Assembly: GCA_033439255.1 (NCBI GenBank)
Contig: CM065891.1
Span: forward strand, 1,054,001 to 1,118,000
Source of the DNA: Hericium rajendrae
Lineage: Eukaryota; Basidiomycota; Agaricomycetes; Russulales; Hericiaceae
Direction of reading: 5' to 3'
DNA: 64,000 nucleotides
Below the pieces are notes generated by a model, which had not been told where the DNA came from, ran no database searches, and saw nothing but the letters and a program-made list of their open reading frames with translations. Within the stretch, counting starts at the first letter, position 1, and each line of letters starts with the position of its first letter. This document shows positions 10,242 to 21,270 of this stretch, one piece after another. A program made the translations under genes and the position numbers.

Positions 10242-13173
10242 GTTGCTGAATACTACAATGCAAAAGGTATAGAATGGGATGCCGGAATCCCTAAAGCTAG
10301 GATGTTAGGGAATCGGCTCCACAAACTGGAGTCGCCCATTTATACGAGGTGAATGCGTCCCCATGCTCAAAAAATGGCGTCTCTCGTTAGTTTCGGTGAA
10401 ACACCAGAGCGACAGTGGGCGACACAGCAAGGAGTCAGTGAGTTGCGCGTACATCCTCGGGGAAGCGTGGATAAGCGAGCCCGAAGTTCTCTTTTGGTTT
10501 TGCGGGGCAAAGCTAGAGCGTTCGTGAGGACCGATGTTAGAGCAGTGTGCGCGTTCTTTGACCGAAAACATTGAGGACGTGACTTCCTTGCGATGACTAA
10601 ATTATATAACCTGCATCGGTATGTACCGTAAGCTTTCCCACCGTCCGGCTCCCTGGCCACGACTCGTCGGACCCGTGCTCGTTTGACACCAATCCCGACC
10701 TTCAGCGCAAGCATTCTAACGCCTTTGTATTTAACTTACCAATAGTGCTCTATCGAATTCTTAGGATCAAAGAATGAGCAGCTGCTGACCGCTTCAAAGT
10801 TGCCAACGTCCGCATCGGCATCTCCAGATGCGACCCACTCAGCAACGTCTCGCAGAAGCCTTGACCATTCGTGGTCAATGGGGATGCCCCATGTGCGGGT
10901 GCGTCAGCCCGATAACAAGATGATCTAAGTACGTCGATGTCCTTGGCTTATAGTATTCAATTGCGGCTCATGTTTAAGATTGTCCTGAACGGGCCTTCGT
11001 GGCGTCGTGATTCGTCGGTGTCCGGCCTCTGCCGCATGTCGCCGCCTTTAATTGCAGAAGCAGGAGGCCGCATACTGGCCGCATACGGTGCTGATCGCCA
11101 ATCCTGGTCGTGAGCCTTATCCTTTGAAGATATGTGGTTGAACTGGTTCTTGCACCTCTGAATATTTAATTTTCATAAACTGAAGGAAGACGTGCGTGAG
11201 CGCTTACTTGCCATTCCTATCAAAATGGGATAGAACGCTTACTTACCACAAGTATAGAGATGATTAAGCAACTTACTGTTACTTTTGTGAACTCGTCATG
11301 CAATCGCAATGGTGACTTCGCTATGTCATTCGCGAAGAATGACGCCCGAGCGAAAGAAGGCACAATAATTAGGCCTCACTCAGCTTATCCAATTGCTCAG
11401 AAGACGAAGAAGCGTTTCAAAACCAAATCTCCATTGGATCGATTGACAGTATATGTACCTCCATTAAACCATGATCAGTGTACTTACCTCCGTCGCACCG
11501 ATTGGCATAAAAAAGAAGCACTGGCACTGTCGAAGACCCACCTCTGCCAGAACCACCCGCGGTTCCTGATCATGCAGAACGCGGAACCCATTCCCGGTGG
11601 CTTCGGGTGGATCTCTCACAGGGCTCTAAAGGAGCCAGCAATCTGGACAGATAAAGTGGGCAGCGGGGCCGAAATTCCTAACTAGTCAGATTGTGTTAGT
11701 GCTCGTAACTCCCGAGGGATTGTCTCGAGTACGGCGTGACTATCTTCCTTACCGCACGAGCCCACAGGAGCCCACTTACTGAGCACCGGCCCTTCAGTCT
11801 CCGTTGCTGACTCTTACGCAGTTCAGACAGTCGTTCCGCGTTTGAGCACTGTTTGAGCCCGATCTATTCGCGGTCCCGACGGACGATCGACGGACGATCG
11901 ACGGATCTGGACAACATGAATCTGTGGGGTGCGTCCACCTTGAGCCATTTGTGCGCCTTCGCGGACCGCGACGACGTTCTTGTTTGCGCTTACCATAACT
12001 AGCGCGCACGACTCGCAGGGCTTACTCGTTTAGCATGTCCTTGTCATGCGTGCGTCTTGCACTTCGACAAACTTTAGATAGATCCTTACAAGTGCATTGA
12101 CTCGGCCTGACTTGCAAGACAAGCAGACCTAATAGATACTACAGAGCTATCGCTGACATCTATGGTGTTTGTAGTAACACTACGTCCGGGGCGAAACCAG
12201 GCGCCGGTTCGGGGCGCCTCTGCGTCTCCCGAGGCCTCGGGTTCATGGCCGGCATCGAATGCACCCATCTCCTACCACTGACCGCCATCACCACTTGACG
12301 CACACAATGTGCATCAACACCTCGCAGCTTTTATGATTGCAAAATTGCACCCGCCCCGGTGCTCACTTCGCCGATATCTGTGCGATTCACGTTGGAAAGC
12401 CCTCCACTTTCTCCCGCAGCGCCCGTGCCCACGGCGTCGCCCATGGCACCAACCTTATCCTCGTGTGCTCACCGAGCTCGCACAGGTACGAGCATACGCC
12501 CATGCATGCAGACGGTAACGGCAACAGCGTGTGGATGAGTCGACTTACCTGAACTCTTCGCGTCGGACATTCCTCCTATTCTCCCGCGGCGCCCGCGTCC
12601 ACGCCGTCGCCCATCGCGCCAACCGAATCCCAGTGTGCTCACCGAATTCCTCGAGATACGAGCGTATCCCGTGCATGCCGTGAACCGGGTTCCCTGAGTC
12701 CTTCACATCGGAAATCCCCCCCGTATGCTCTCGCTGTGCCCGCATCCATGTCAGGACCCATGCTGCCAGCCTCATCCCAGCGTGCTCACCGAGCTCGTGC
12801 AGGTACGAGCGTGTTCCTATGCATGCCAACGGTATTGACGTGCAGCGCATGGGTCGACTCAGTAACACAAAATGAGAAGCAAGAAAGATGGCCATTGACC
12901 TGCATAGTCTATAAACCCGTTGTCAAAAGCAACTGACACCCTCAACCCTCAACCTCCATAACACCCTGATACCCCTTCTCTTCACGACTATCCGTTTTTT
13001 ATGCGTTGGGAGATAGCGCCCCATGGGACACACGTGCAGCGGCGTCTCGGTGCCTGTTTCAGCATAGATTCAACATTGAGCCGTTATTCACACAGATAGG
13101 TGCAAAAACGTACTCACCGTTCAGCATTGGTGATGAATGATGATGCCGTCATCTGCGGCCCGACAACACACGT
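10242..13173. other. Gene-poor spacer between TF1 and TF2
   Basis: 2.9 kb with no convincing intact gene. A 141-codon ATG-to-stop frame (11260-11685, +) has no recognisable motif. A short direct repeat of an 11-bp GACGGACGATC-type unit sits near 11877-11903. A three-copy degenerate repeat at 12412-12863 is listed separately. The left end holds the TF1 promoter and the right end the TF2 3' flank. Confidence 0.5.
12412..12863 (-). repeat. Three degenerate tandem copies of a ~150-170 bp unit with peptide-level similarity
   Basis: Copies start near 12412, 12581 and 12727 and share the core GTGCTCACCGA. Read on the minus strand, each copy encodes a related peptide: SYLCELGEHTRIRL, SYLEEFGEHTGIRL and SYLHELGEHAGMRL, each followed by a W-A-x-x-W-x-R-A-x-R-E-like stretch. 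Copies 2 and 3 are in one open frame (12545-12895); copy 1 lies beyond a stop, next to a consensus-like GTAAGT donor. It may be a remnant of a repeat-protein gene with one repeat per exon. The family is not recognised. Confidence 0.5.
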
Positions 13174-15448
13174 TCATAGCCCAATCAGTTCCTGTTGCAC
13201 TCTCTCGAGCTGGAAACCTGGGATATAACGAGTATGTGAGTATTCGGACGCTGGTGGGGGGAGGGGCATGCAACGCACTGATGAAAGCACAGACGGGCGC
13301 GAAAACAGCCATGGTGGTCTGCAATTGGTTAACCGCAGCGCGCACCTCCATCTCGCGGTCCGGGAGGAGCGGCGCCGCGCCTGCGGGCATAGAGCGCATG
13401 AAGACGAGCTCGCGAATGAACACTTGGCATGCGGCGCCCCACACGATCTGCAAGTCGTCGATCAGCACGGCACAAGGATCGTCGATCAGGCGCTTACCCC
13501 CAGAACCGGATTGATGATAAGGAACTCATGCGCATGAACATCCATGTTCGCCTGTACGATGGCCTGCGCGGCCATCAAGCTTTTGTTGCGCGACCCCACG
13601 TTCTGTTGCGCGAACGCGGAGTGCAGTTGTATTGACGCGATGTTGGCGAGGCAGTGGATGACGTGCATCGTACGCACGACGTCTGCGTCTGCGTCCGCGA
13701 GGAGATTCGGCAGCGCGTACAGCTGCGACTTGAACCCGTCGATCCTATTATCGACTGCCATAAAGCTCATGTAGAATGCGTCCATGGCAGGTATATCTGT
13801 GTGATGATATGATTATTACATGAGTATTGGTTGACAATGCACGGAGGTGGCACACGTACCAGGACGCCAGCACGAGGCGAGGTATGTGGCACGGTCGAAG
13901 AGGGCAGACGCGTTGCTGATCTGTGCGAGTAAGGAGTGGTTCTCCCACGGCCAACTGGGATTCATCCCCCCGAGGAAGTTGCGCAGCGTGCCGCTACTGC
14001 GGAAATTCGGGAAAACTGGCCCCTAAAAGGCAACGTCAGACAACCCATCCAAAGCGACAAAGACCTAAGCTTACCCTTTCGTATATCTCCATATCCAGCG
14101 GCCACGGTGTATCGATTTGGGTACCAAACGCGTCATTGTCCGAGAGGAGGATTGGGGCGCCGAACGCGACGCCCCAACAGCGGCATATAGCGAACACCGT
14201 CCACAACGCATTGATGCGCTCGCCTTCTTCAACCTGGTCCTGCGGCGCCGGCAGCGTCAATGCGATAATATCGACAAAACTCGATGTATTTCGGGAGATA
14301 TTTGTCGAGCGGATCTTGTGGAAGCCACTGGAGAGGACGAGCGACGCTGCCGCATCGGAGTGGTGCCAGCCCTCAATGAACTTCCCTATGCCGTAGTGAT
14401 ACAAAGACAGAAGCACGCGCGTTTGGATGACCTGCACGACTTTCTGCGACGGAGCATCTTTGAGTGCGTGACCGATGTCGCTGAGCGCGCGCGAAAGATA
14501 GACGTCCTCGTCGATGGGTGGCTCCTTGCCGGCAATTTGGTGCATGTTAGTAGCAGCAATGAGGTAGACCGTGTTGATCAAAGCAGAGATCGGATAGCTG
14601 ACGCTGCCTTCGGGGAGTAAAAGGGCATGGCGAAATCGGGTTATATTAAGGAACCAGCCTTGTTGTGAGCTGTGCTCGAAGAATGCATCCATCCTAGTAT
14701 AGAGATGATTTAAAAAGGTTCGAATCGACTATGGAACTAGTCGAAGACCAATCAACGTACAATTGCGCTGCAATTTCGGCCGGAAGTTCCTCGACGCTTG
14801 GTTGGCATGATATTGATGATCGACGGGAAGAAGTACCTGATAAAACCACACTGAGAATTTGCTGCGTGGTGAATGAAAAAGCAAAGTGCAAAAGTGATAC
14901 GTACCAACGAGAGGACTTGATGATTCTGATCCCCCGGACTGCTGAGCCTGTGTAAACCCCCGCGGAACCTGGAACAAGAGGGAACCAGAGGGTGGGGATC
15001 GAGGCGACTGGGTATGATGGGATCTCGAACGAGGGTCGTGTAGCATAATGGGGCCCGAAGTTGGCGCGCTCTCTGGATGCTCCAACTCCTGGACGCGCGC
15101 CTCGAGAACAGCGATGTTCTCTTCCAGAAGTTGGGTCCTGCTGCGCGTTGACACGTCATTGTAGCCACACTCTTCGTGTTTGTTTGCGTTGGCGCATTGA
15201 CTGCAGACAGGCCGGACACCGTCACATCTCTGGCGGAAGAGACGTGTCAGTTCACGTATTCCCTGGACAGAACCGCGACAGCCAGTGCGAATCCATTACT
15301 CACCATCTTCCGCCGTCTAAGGACAGAAATTAATACGCTCCATAAACGGAGCTGACTGTCAAATGTACCTGCACTTGAGGCATGCTCTGCCTCGCTGGAG
15401 TGAGCCCGAGGAGCTAGAGGACTTTGAGCCAGAATGATTCGATTCCAT
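13174..15448 (-). CDS. Zn2Cys6 transcription factor, paralog 2 (TF2)
   Basis: ATG at 15448 gives MESNHSGSK, a serine run, then SLQRGRACLKC. The zinc cluster continues through a 13-nt microexon (15304-15316, R-R-K-M) into RCDGVRPVCSQC and CGYND, so all six cysteines are present. The coiled coil is LLEENIAVLEARVQELEH. The regulatory domain carries EEGERINALWTVFAICRCW near 14190-14235. The final exon gives VQQELIGL and a TGA at 13174-13176, as in TF1 and TF3. The gene appears intact. A perfect 12-bp palindrome with CGG/CCG ends lies 113 bp upstream (15561-15572) and is a candidate autoregulatory site. The downstream neighbour is a repeat-rich spacer, the upstream one a transposon cluster. Confidence 0.9.
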
Positions 15449-16236
15449 ACTTACGAGTGGGTGGGGAAGGAGAGGATGTTTAACGGCGCACTGCATCGAA
15501 GGAACCAGCTATTTATGCCTTTCGTGGCCGCTTGCACCGTCCCAATCGAGCGGTCGGACACGGTGCGCACCGACGGACATGAGTCACGACAGCAGTAAAC
15601 ACGCCCGAACATAGACAAGACGACCTGGGGAGACAGGAAACAATGGAGGATGGCATTTCTCGCTATTGAGGACAGGCAACCATGGCGAGCATCCAAAGAG
15701 GATGTAAAGACAGCCAGGAGCCATGCGAAACGTCGTCAAGCGAGGGAGTTTCCATTTTTATAATCAGCCAATCGTGGCCCCAGCTTGACCCCGGTTTGGC
15801 CTCCATGACGTCATCCTCGGCTCGACTTGGGTTCCGCTTTCGAGGTACCGAATCCTGTCATTCAAATGACCCCGTCTCCCCAACTCATTGCGACTGCCCA
15901 TCGGTGCGAGGTCATCCTATTGCCAAAGCACACACTTAGTACGATGCCGAGAACATACACCATGTCATCTTTAGAAGGCAAGTATTCGCTGTTTTGGTTC
16001 AGATCGACGTCCTTCTGGCTACGCGAGATGCGGATCCTGCAGGATTCCTACTGGGGGATGGCAGCTATTCCCATCCACCCGTCGCAATAACTGAGGAGCA
16101 CGCGGAGGGTTTCAGAAAACCGCGCTATTACATCCGTGCATGCCCGCAAAACCCTACAAAACGATACAGACGATTATCCCGGGCGGAGCTTGACAAGGCC
16201 TAATGCGCCTGTACGCAAATCAAGTCCAACCTAGTA
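15449..16236. other. TF2 upstream region
   Basis: No gene seen. It contains the CGG/CCG palindrome at 15561-15572 and a perfect CRE-type octamer TGACGTCA at 15806-15813. The small open frames on + lack any motif. Confidence 0.45.
15561..15572. promoter_or_regulatory. Palindrome CGGTGCGCACCG, possible zinc-cluster binding site
   Basis: Perfect 12-bp palindrome, CGG-N6-CCG, upstream of the TF2 start. Inverted CGG triplets are the usual half-sites of Zn2Cys6 dimers; use here is inference. I did not find the same palindrome upstream of TF1 or TF3. Confidence 0.35.
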
Positions 16237-16577
16237 CAGCTGGATTCAAAACGATAGACCAGGATGCGTGCGCCCAGCTTCGGAGCTGGTGGGGCCCGCG
16301 ATCAGATCTCCTGCGAGCCAAAGCTTGCGAAATGTGCCCCTCGCAAGGAACTCTGTCCTTCTGGGCCACATAGCGACGTGCCTTTCAAGTCTGTTCAGCC
16401 TCAGTGATTTTTTCGTCCTCCCACACCAACTTCAGCATCGCTGGTCGGCATTGCGAAGAGGGAGTCTGGTGGAGTCAGTTTGCTTCGACCCCGCCGACCT
16501 GCCTCAAAAGGCCATCTTCGGAGCAGGCTCCGTAAGTATGGAACGGGCGCTTTGGTCTATCGTTTTGAATCCAGCTG
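16237..16577. mobile_element. 341-bp MITE with 24-bp perfect terminal inverted repeats and TA duplication
   Basis: The ends 16237-16260 and 16554-16577 are exact reverse complements over 24 bp, beginning CAGCTGGATTC. TA stands immediately outside both ends (16235-16236 and 16578-16579), as for a TA-targeting Tc1/mariner-like non-autonomous element. The perfect termini suggest recent insertion. There is no transposase inside; one open frame crosses it but runs into the TIR. Confidence 0.75.
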
Positions 16578-16719
16578 TATTACAGCAGAGCCTATCGGCC
16601 AGGGAATTCTAAGGATTTACGCAAATCTGATTGGTTCCGAAGCGGAACCGCAGGGGCCTTAACCAATCGAATTTCGAAGAAATGCTAAGAAATTTCTAGG
16701 CCGATACAAGGCCGATAAG

Positions 16720-17435
16720 CTATCCTTAGATTGCAACGGGACACGCACTTAGTCAGCTTATGTCAGGGTCCTAACCCTAGTCCGACCCTCGCCCGAGATG
16801 CCCGGCGACCGCCTCCGGACGTCGTCCACGGCGCAAGTCGCTCGATATTCCCTCCGCCGCCGCGATTTTTGGCAGGGACGTGGTCCCGATGTGAACCTGC
16901 CTGCTGGCGAAAAATGGGATTTTTCGCGCAAAGGGGAGGGTGCAAAAACGCGTCCGAGTCGCCGTTTTTGCCGAACCTGACCCATTTACCTAAGTTCGTG
17001 CCCGCATCACGTCGAGAACCACGCTCGGCATGCTCGGCACGTTGCCGAGCGTGTCCCGTTGAAAATACAGCACCTTAAGCTTTCACGGGACACGCTCTTT
17101 TGGCTGGGCCGGCACCTTCCGCTGGCAGGGGAGCGTGTCCCGTTGAAAACTCGATTTCTGGTGTCGTCGGGACACGCATCCGCATCGGGCAGTCTATTCC
17201 GGCGTTCCTGGCGGCGCTAAAATCCATCAAATTTCATTTCTCACCCCGCCGCCTCGGTGCGCAGGTCCGCCGGTCGTCCCCGCCGTCTCGGATGCGTGCC
17301 CGCCGCCTCGGTCACCGTCGCAGACGTCGCCCGACGCCTCCCCGATCTGCCGCCACATCACGTGCCTGCATCGTGTCCCGGGACACGCTGTTAGTCAGCG
17401 CCCCCGCCAGCCCGCCGTGTCCCGTCGACACTATG
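16720..17435. repeat. 716-bp tandem repeat, copy 1
   Basis: As far as I can compare by eye, identical to 17436-18151. GC-rich, with about eight copies of the motif GTGTCCCG or its complement CGGGACAC, arranged mostly as facing pairs that can form hairpins (for example near 17050/17083 and 17133/17165, and the full palindrome GTGTCCCGGGACAC near 17371). Confidence 0.95.
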
Positions 17436-18151
17436 CTATCCTTAGATTGCAACGGGACACGCACTTAGTCAGCTTATGTCAGGGTCCTAACCCTAGTCCG
17501 ACCCTCGCCCGAGATGCCCGGCGACCGCCTCCGGACGTCGTCCACGGCGCAAGTCGCTCGATATTCCCTCCGCCGCCGCGATTTTTGGCAGGGACGTGGT
17601 CCCGATGTGAACCTGCCTGCTGGCGAAAAATGGGATTTTTCGCGCAAAGGGGAGGGTGCAAAAACGCGTCCGAGTCGCCGTTTTTGCCGAACCTGACCCA
17701 TTTACCTAAGTTCGTGCCCGCATCACGTCGAGAACCACGCTCGGCATGCTCGGCACGTTGCCGAGCGTGTCCCGTTGAAAATACAGCACCTTAAGCTTTC
17801 ACGGGACACGCTCTTTTGGCTGGGCCGGCACCTTCCGCTGGCAGGGGAGCGTGTCCCGTTGAAAACTCGATTTCTGGTGTCGTCGGGACACGCATCCGCA
17901 TCGGGCAGTCTATTCCGGCGTTCCTGGCGGCGCTAAAATCCATCAAATTTCATTTCTCACCCCGCCGCCTCGGTGCGCAGGTCCGCCGGTCGTCCCCGCC
18001 GTCTCGGATGCGTGCCCGCCGCCTCGGTCACCGTCGCAGACGTCGCCCGACGCCTCCCCGATCTGCCGCCACATCACGTGCCTGCATCGTGTCCCGGGAC
18101 ACGCTGTTAGTCAGCGCCCCCGCCAGCCCGCCGTGTCCCGTCGACACTATG
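17436..18151. repeat. 716-bp tandem repeat, copy 2
   Basis: Second copy, head to tail with the first, exact spacing 716 bp. The copy junction itself creates another facing GTGTCCCG / CGGGACAC pair. The identity implies very recent duplication or gene conversion, or an assembly artefact. Confidence 0.95.
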
Positions 18152-18251
18152 TTCTATGAGATTCTATTAGCTTAGAAATTACGTGCAAATCTGATTGGTC
18201 AGTTTCAGCGCCCAACCAATGAGAATTGCGGGGAACTCTTAAAAATTCCCA

Positions 18252-19035
18252 ACTAATAGTCTATTGATCTACAGCCCAAAAATTATAACATCTGCTCTAT
18301 GGAGAATACAACAACGCCGTAGTAGGATTATATGAAAGTAAACCGCTGATTACACAAACATAGAAAGTCAATAGACAAGATCGCAACCTCGCACCGTCGC
18401 GATCTACCCGCGCAGATCCCCATTCCGCATACACCGCCAAAGCTTGTATTGCCCCACTTGGCTTCAATGTCTATCACGCGCTCCAATGCAGGCAGCCTAG
18501 ACTTTCGCACCACGCCGTCCGTCAACGCGTCATGCCCGCGGCGCCCCGCGCGAAGCAGTGTAGCAGCGGCCGTGCGTACAGCCCGAGCTCAAAACATTCC
18601 GCGGCATGCAAGTGCACTGCATGAGCTCGGGGATGCCGTTGAACATGGGAATGAGCAACGGGGTCGGCAGGCTCGGCAGGGCAAATGAGCGCTACACCGT
18701 CGGGAAAGCTATCAAAGAATCGAAAGAAAGGTAAGTACCATCGATGATTGGCCACACGACGCGATAGAAGGCAGAGAATGGATCCGACGATGCATGATGG
18801 ACGATGATAATGGCGCTACTAACATGTAGCAGACTATTCGGGTGCACTACATGAAGATAAGCTTTATCTTCACAGATCAAAAGGGAATAGAAGCGCACCT
18901 TTTCAGGACATGAAGACAGGAATAGATGAGTGTGGGGCTGACAAGGGCTGACGATAAACCATGACATATAGCGCATAAGATATAACTATGGATCCCCATT
19001 TGCGGCTATGGGCGTATGTTATGCTACGCATACGC
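18252..19035. other. Spacer before TF3 3' end
   Basis: AT-rich at both ends. A minus-strand stretch around 18540-18690 reads open as LPTPLLIPMFNGIPELMQC and might be a remnant exon, but I cannot identify it. A donor-like GTAAGTA on + at 18731 has no matching gene. Confidence 0.4.
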
Positions 19036-21270
19036 TCATAGCCCCATCAATTCCTGTTGTACCTTTACAAGCTGATAATCTGCGGATTGTGATCCACAAA
19101 CAAAAAAAATTAGTACTCAGACTCCAGTTCGCATGGCGGAAACACATACTGATAAAGGCAGAGACAGGCGCAAACACAGCCATCATCGCCTGGAGCTGGT
19201 CAACAGCGGCCCGCACCTCAGCTTCGCGGTCTGGGAGCAGAGGCGTCGCGCCGGCAGGGATCGAGCGCATGAACAGGAGTTCGCGGATGAACACCTGGCA
19301 GGCCGCGGCCCACACGATCTATGACAGTCAATCAGTCCTGGACCTCAATAGCGCGCGAGGTGGAACTTACCCCGAGCATCGGGTTGATGATGAGAAATTC
19401 GTGCGCGCGGACGGCGATGTTAGCCTGGACGATCGATTTCGCAGCTCTGAACGCCTTGTTGCGCGACAGGACATTCTGCTGTGCGAATGGTGAGTGCAGC
19501 TGGATCGTAGCGGCATCGGCCAAACAGTGTATCGCATGCATCGTGCGGATGATGTCCGATCCAGCGCTGGTCAGGTTTTCTAATTGATACAATTGGGTCT
19601 TGAATTCGTCGATCCTTTGATCTAATGTTATGAAGTTCGCATAGAACGCGTTCGTGTTGGCTATATCTGGGGAAAGAAACCACTCTGATATGAATGAGCG
19701 TAGGCGGTGACGGGGAAAAAGAGCTGTACCGGGTCGCCAGCATGATGCGAGATACGTCGCACGGTCGAAGAGCGCAGCCGCATTGCTGGTCTGCGCGAGC
19801 ACAGAATGGTTTTCCCACGGCCAGCTGGTGTTGATCCCCGCAAGGAAATTTCGCAGTGTGCTGCTGGTCCGGAAATTCGGGTACACAGGTCCCTAAAGTC
19901 TCGTCAAGAAATTGGCCCAGAGCGAATAAGATCTACACATACTCTTTCGTAGGTTTCCATATCCAGTGGCCACGGCGTATCAATTTGCGTGCCCAGCGCG
20001 TCGTTGTCGGATAAGAGCACAGGCGCACCAAATGCAACGGCCCAGACGCGGCATATCGTGAACACAGTCCACAACGCATTGATGCGCTCGCCTTCTTCAA
20101 CCTGATCTTGCGGCGCCGGAAGGCTCAACGCCATCACATCGACGAAGCTGGACGCATTCTGCCAGGGCTGCGTCGAGCGGATCTTGTGCAGGCCGCTGAA
20201 GAGAACGAGCGACGCCGCAGCATCCGACTGATGCCGGCCCTCCATGAACTTTCCGATGCCATAGTGGTAGAACGCAAGCAGCACGCGCGCCTGAATGACC
20301 TGCACGACTCTGTGCGACGGCGCGTCGGCGAGACCGTGGCCGATATTGCTGAGGGCGCGCGAAACGTAGACGTGCTCATCGATAGGCGCGGCACCTGTGA
20401 TTTGGCGCATGTTGGACGCGCCGAGGAGGTAGACTGCGTTGATCAGGGCTGCGAGTGGGCGGTTGGGGTTGCCCTCGGGGAGTGCAAGAGCGTGCCGGAA
20501 TCGTGTGGTGTGCATGAACCAGCCGAGTTGTGAGCTGTGCTCAAAGAAGACGTCCAACCTGAATCAATTTAGAAGTCAGGAAAAGAGAAAAGGATATTAT
20601 GCGAGCGACCAGGAGCGTACAGAAGCTGGGCGTTTTCGGCGGATGGCTCCTCAGACTCTTCGCGGACCGGGCCAGAAATGGACGACCCACGCGAGAAGGA
20701 GCCCACAGAAAACCTGGAGATTTGTTGTGTTGAGAACAGAATTCAGAATAGTACAAGGCTCCCGTACCAATTACAGGACTAGATGGCCCAGATGGCCCAG
20801 CAGAAGACTGCGACGAATCCGGCGTCGGAGAAAAAGGCGTCGACGGCGACTGGGAAGAGTAAAACCTGGCGTGGGGGTTACGCAGCATAATAGGACCAGG
20901 AACGGGCTCGTCATCTGGGTTCTCCATCTGGCGGATACGCGCCTCGAGGACGGCGACTTCCTCCTCGAGAATCTGTGTTCTGCTACGTGCCGCAGAGTCA
21001 TGGTAGCCGCACTCGTCGCGCTTGTTGGAGCGGGCGCATTGGCCGCAGACGGGCGGACGCCGTCGCATTTCTGTTGAAATAGATGTTCAAGATGTTTGCG
21101 GCTGAAAATACGGTGAACTATCGCCTTACCATCTTGCGACGTCTAGATAACGAGAAGTCAGTACCCACCGTATACGATGTCAATATGCGTACGTACCTGC
21201 AACTGAAACATGCTCTGCCTCTCTGAAGAGAGCCGGATGAGCTAGATGACTTTGAAGAAGACGGCTCCAG
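19036..21270 (-). CDS. Zn2Cys6 transcription factor, paralog 3 (TF3), possibly impaired
   Basis: Same architecture as TF1/TF2: a serine-rich head, SLQRGRACFSC, a 13-nt microexon (21130-21142, R-R-R-K-M across the joins), zinc cluster, coiled coil ILEEEVAVLEARIRQMEN, regulatory domain with EEGERINALWTVFTICRVW near 20055-20100, and tail VQQELMGL with TGA at 19036-19038. Two oddities. The codon aligned with the ATG of TF2 is CTG (21270-21268), and an in-frame TGA lies four codons further up, with no ATG between. In the zinc cluster, KCDGVRP and VCGQCARS are in different frames; one extra C in the run near 21052 would restore R-P-V-C. The remaining exons are clean. Possibilities are early pseudogene, non-AUG start plus a base-call error, or an unseen 5' exon. 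Confidence 0.75.

Larger units (their letters stand above)
16597..18247. mobile_element. Putative non-autonomous element enclosing a 716-bp tandem duplication
   Basis: The left end near 16597-16640 (GGAATTCTAAGG ... ATTGGTT) matches the reverse complement of the right end near 18203-18247 imperfectly, about 70 percent by eye. Both flanks also share the direct block GCAAATCTGATTGGT (16622-16636, 18183-18197), each followed by an AACCAAT complement that could fold back. No clear target-site duplication was found, and no transposase. It sits right beside the MITE. Confidence 0.45.

Noticed and set aside
11260-11685. 141-codon ATG-to-stop frame
   Set aside because: No recognisable motif, promoter or splice partner; lies in a repeat-bearing spacer.
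12412-12863. CRISPR-like array
   Set aside because: Units are ~150-170 bp, degenerate and without spacers; the genome is eukaryotic.
16731-18175. Repeated small open frames in the 716-bp units
   Set aside because: Same frames in both copies reflect GC-rich repeat sequence; no motif, no codon structure.
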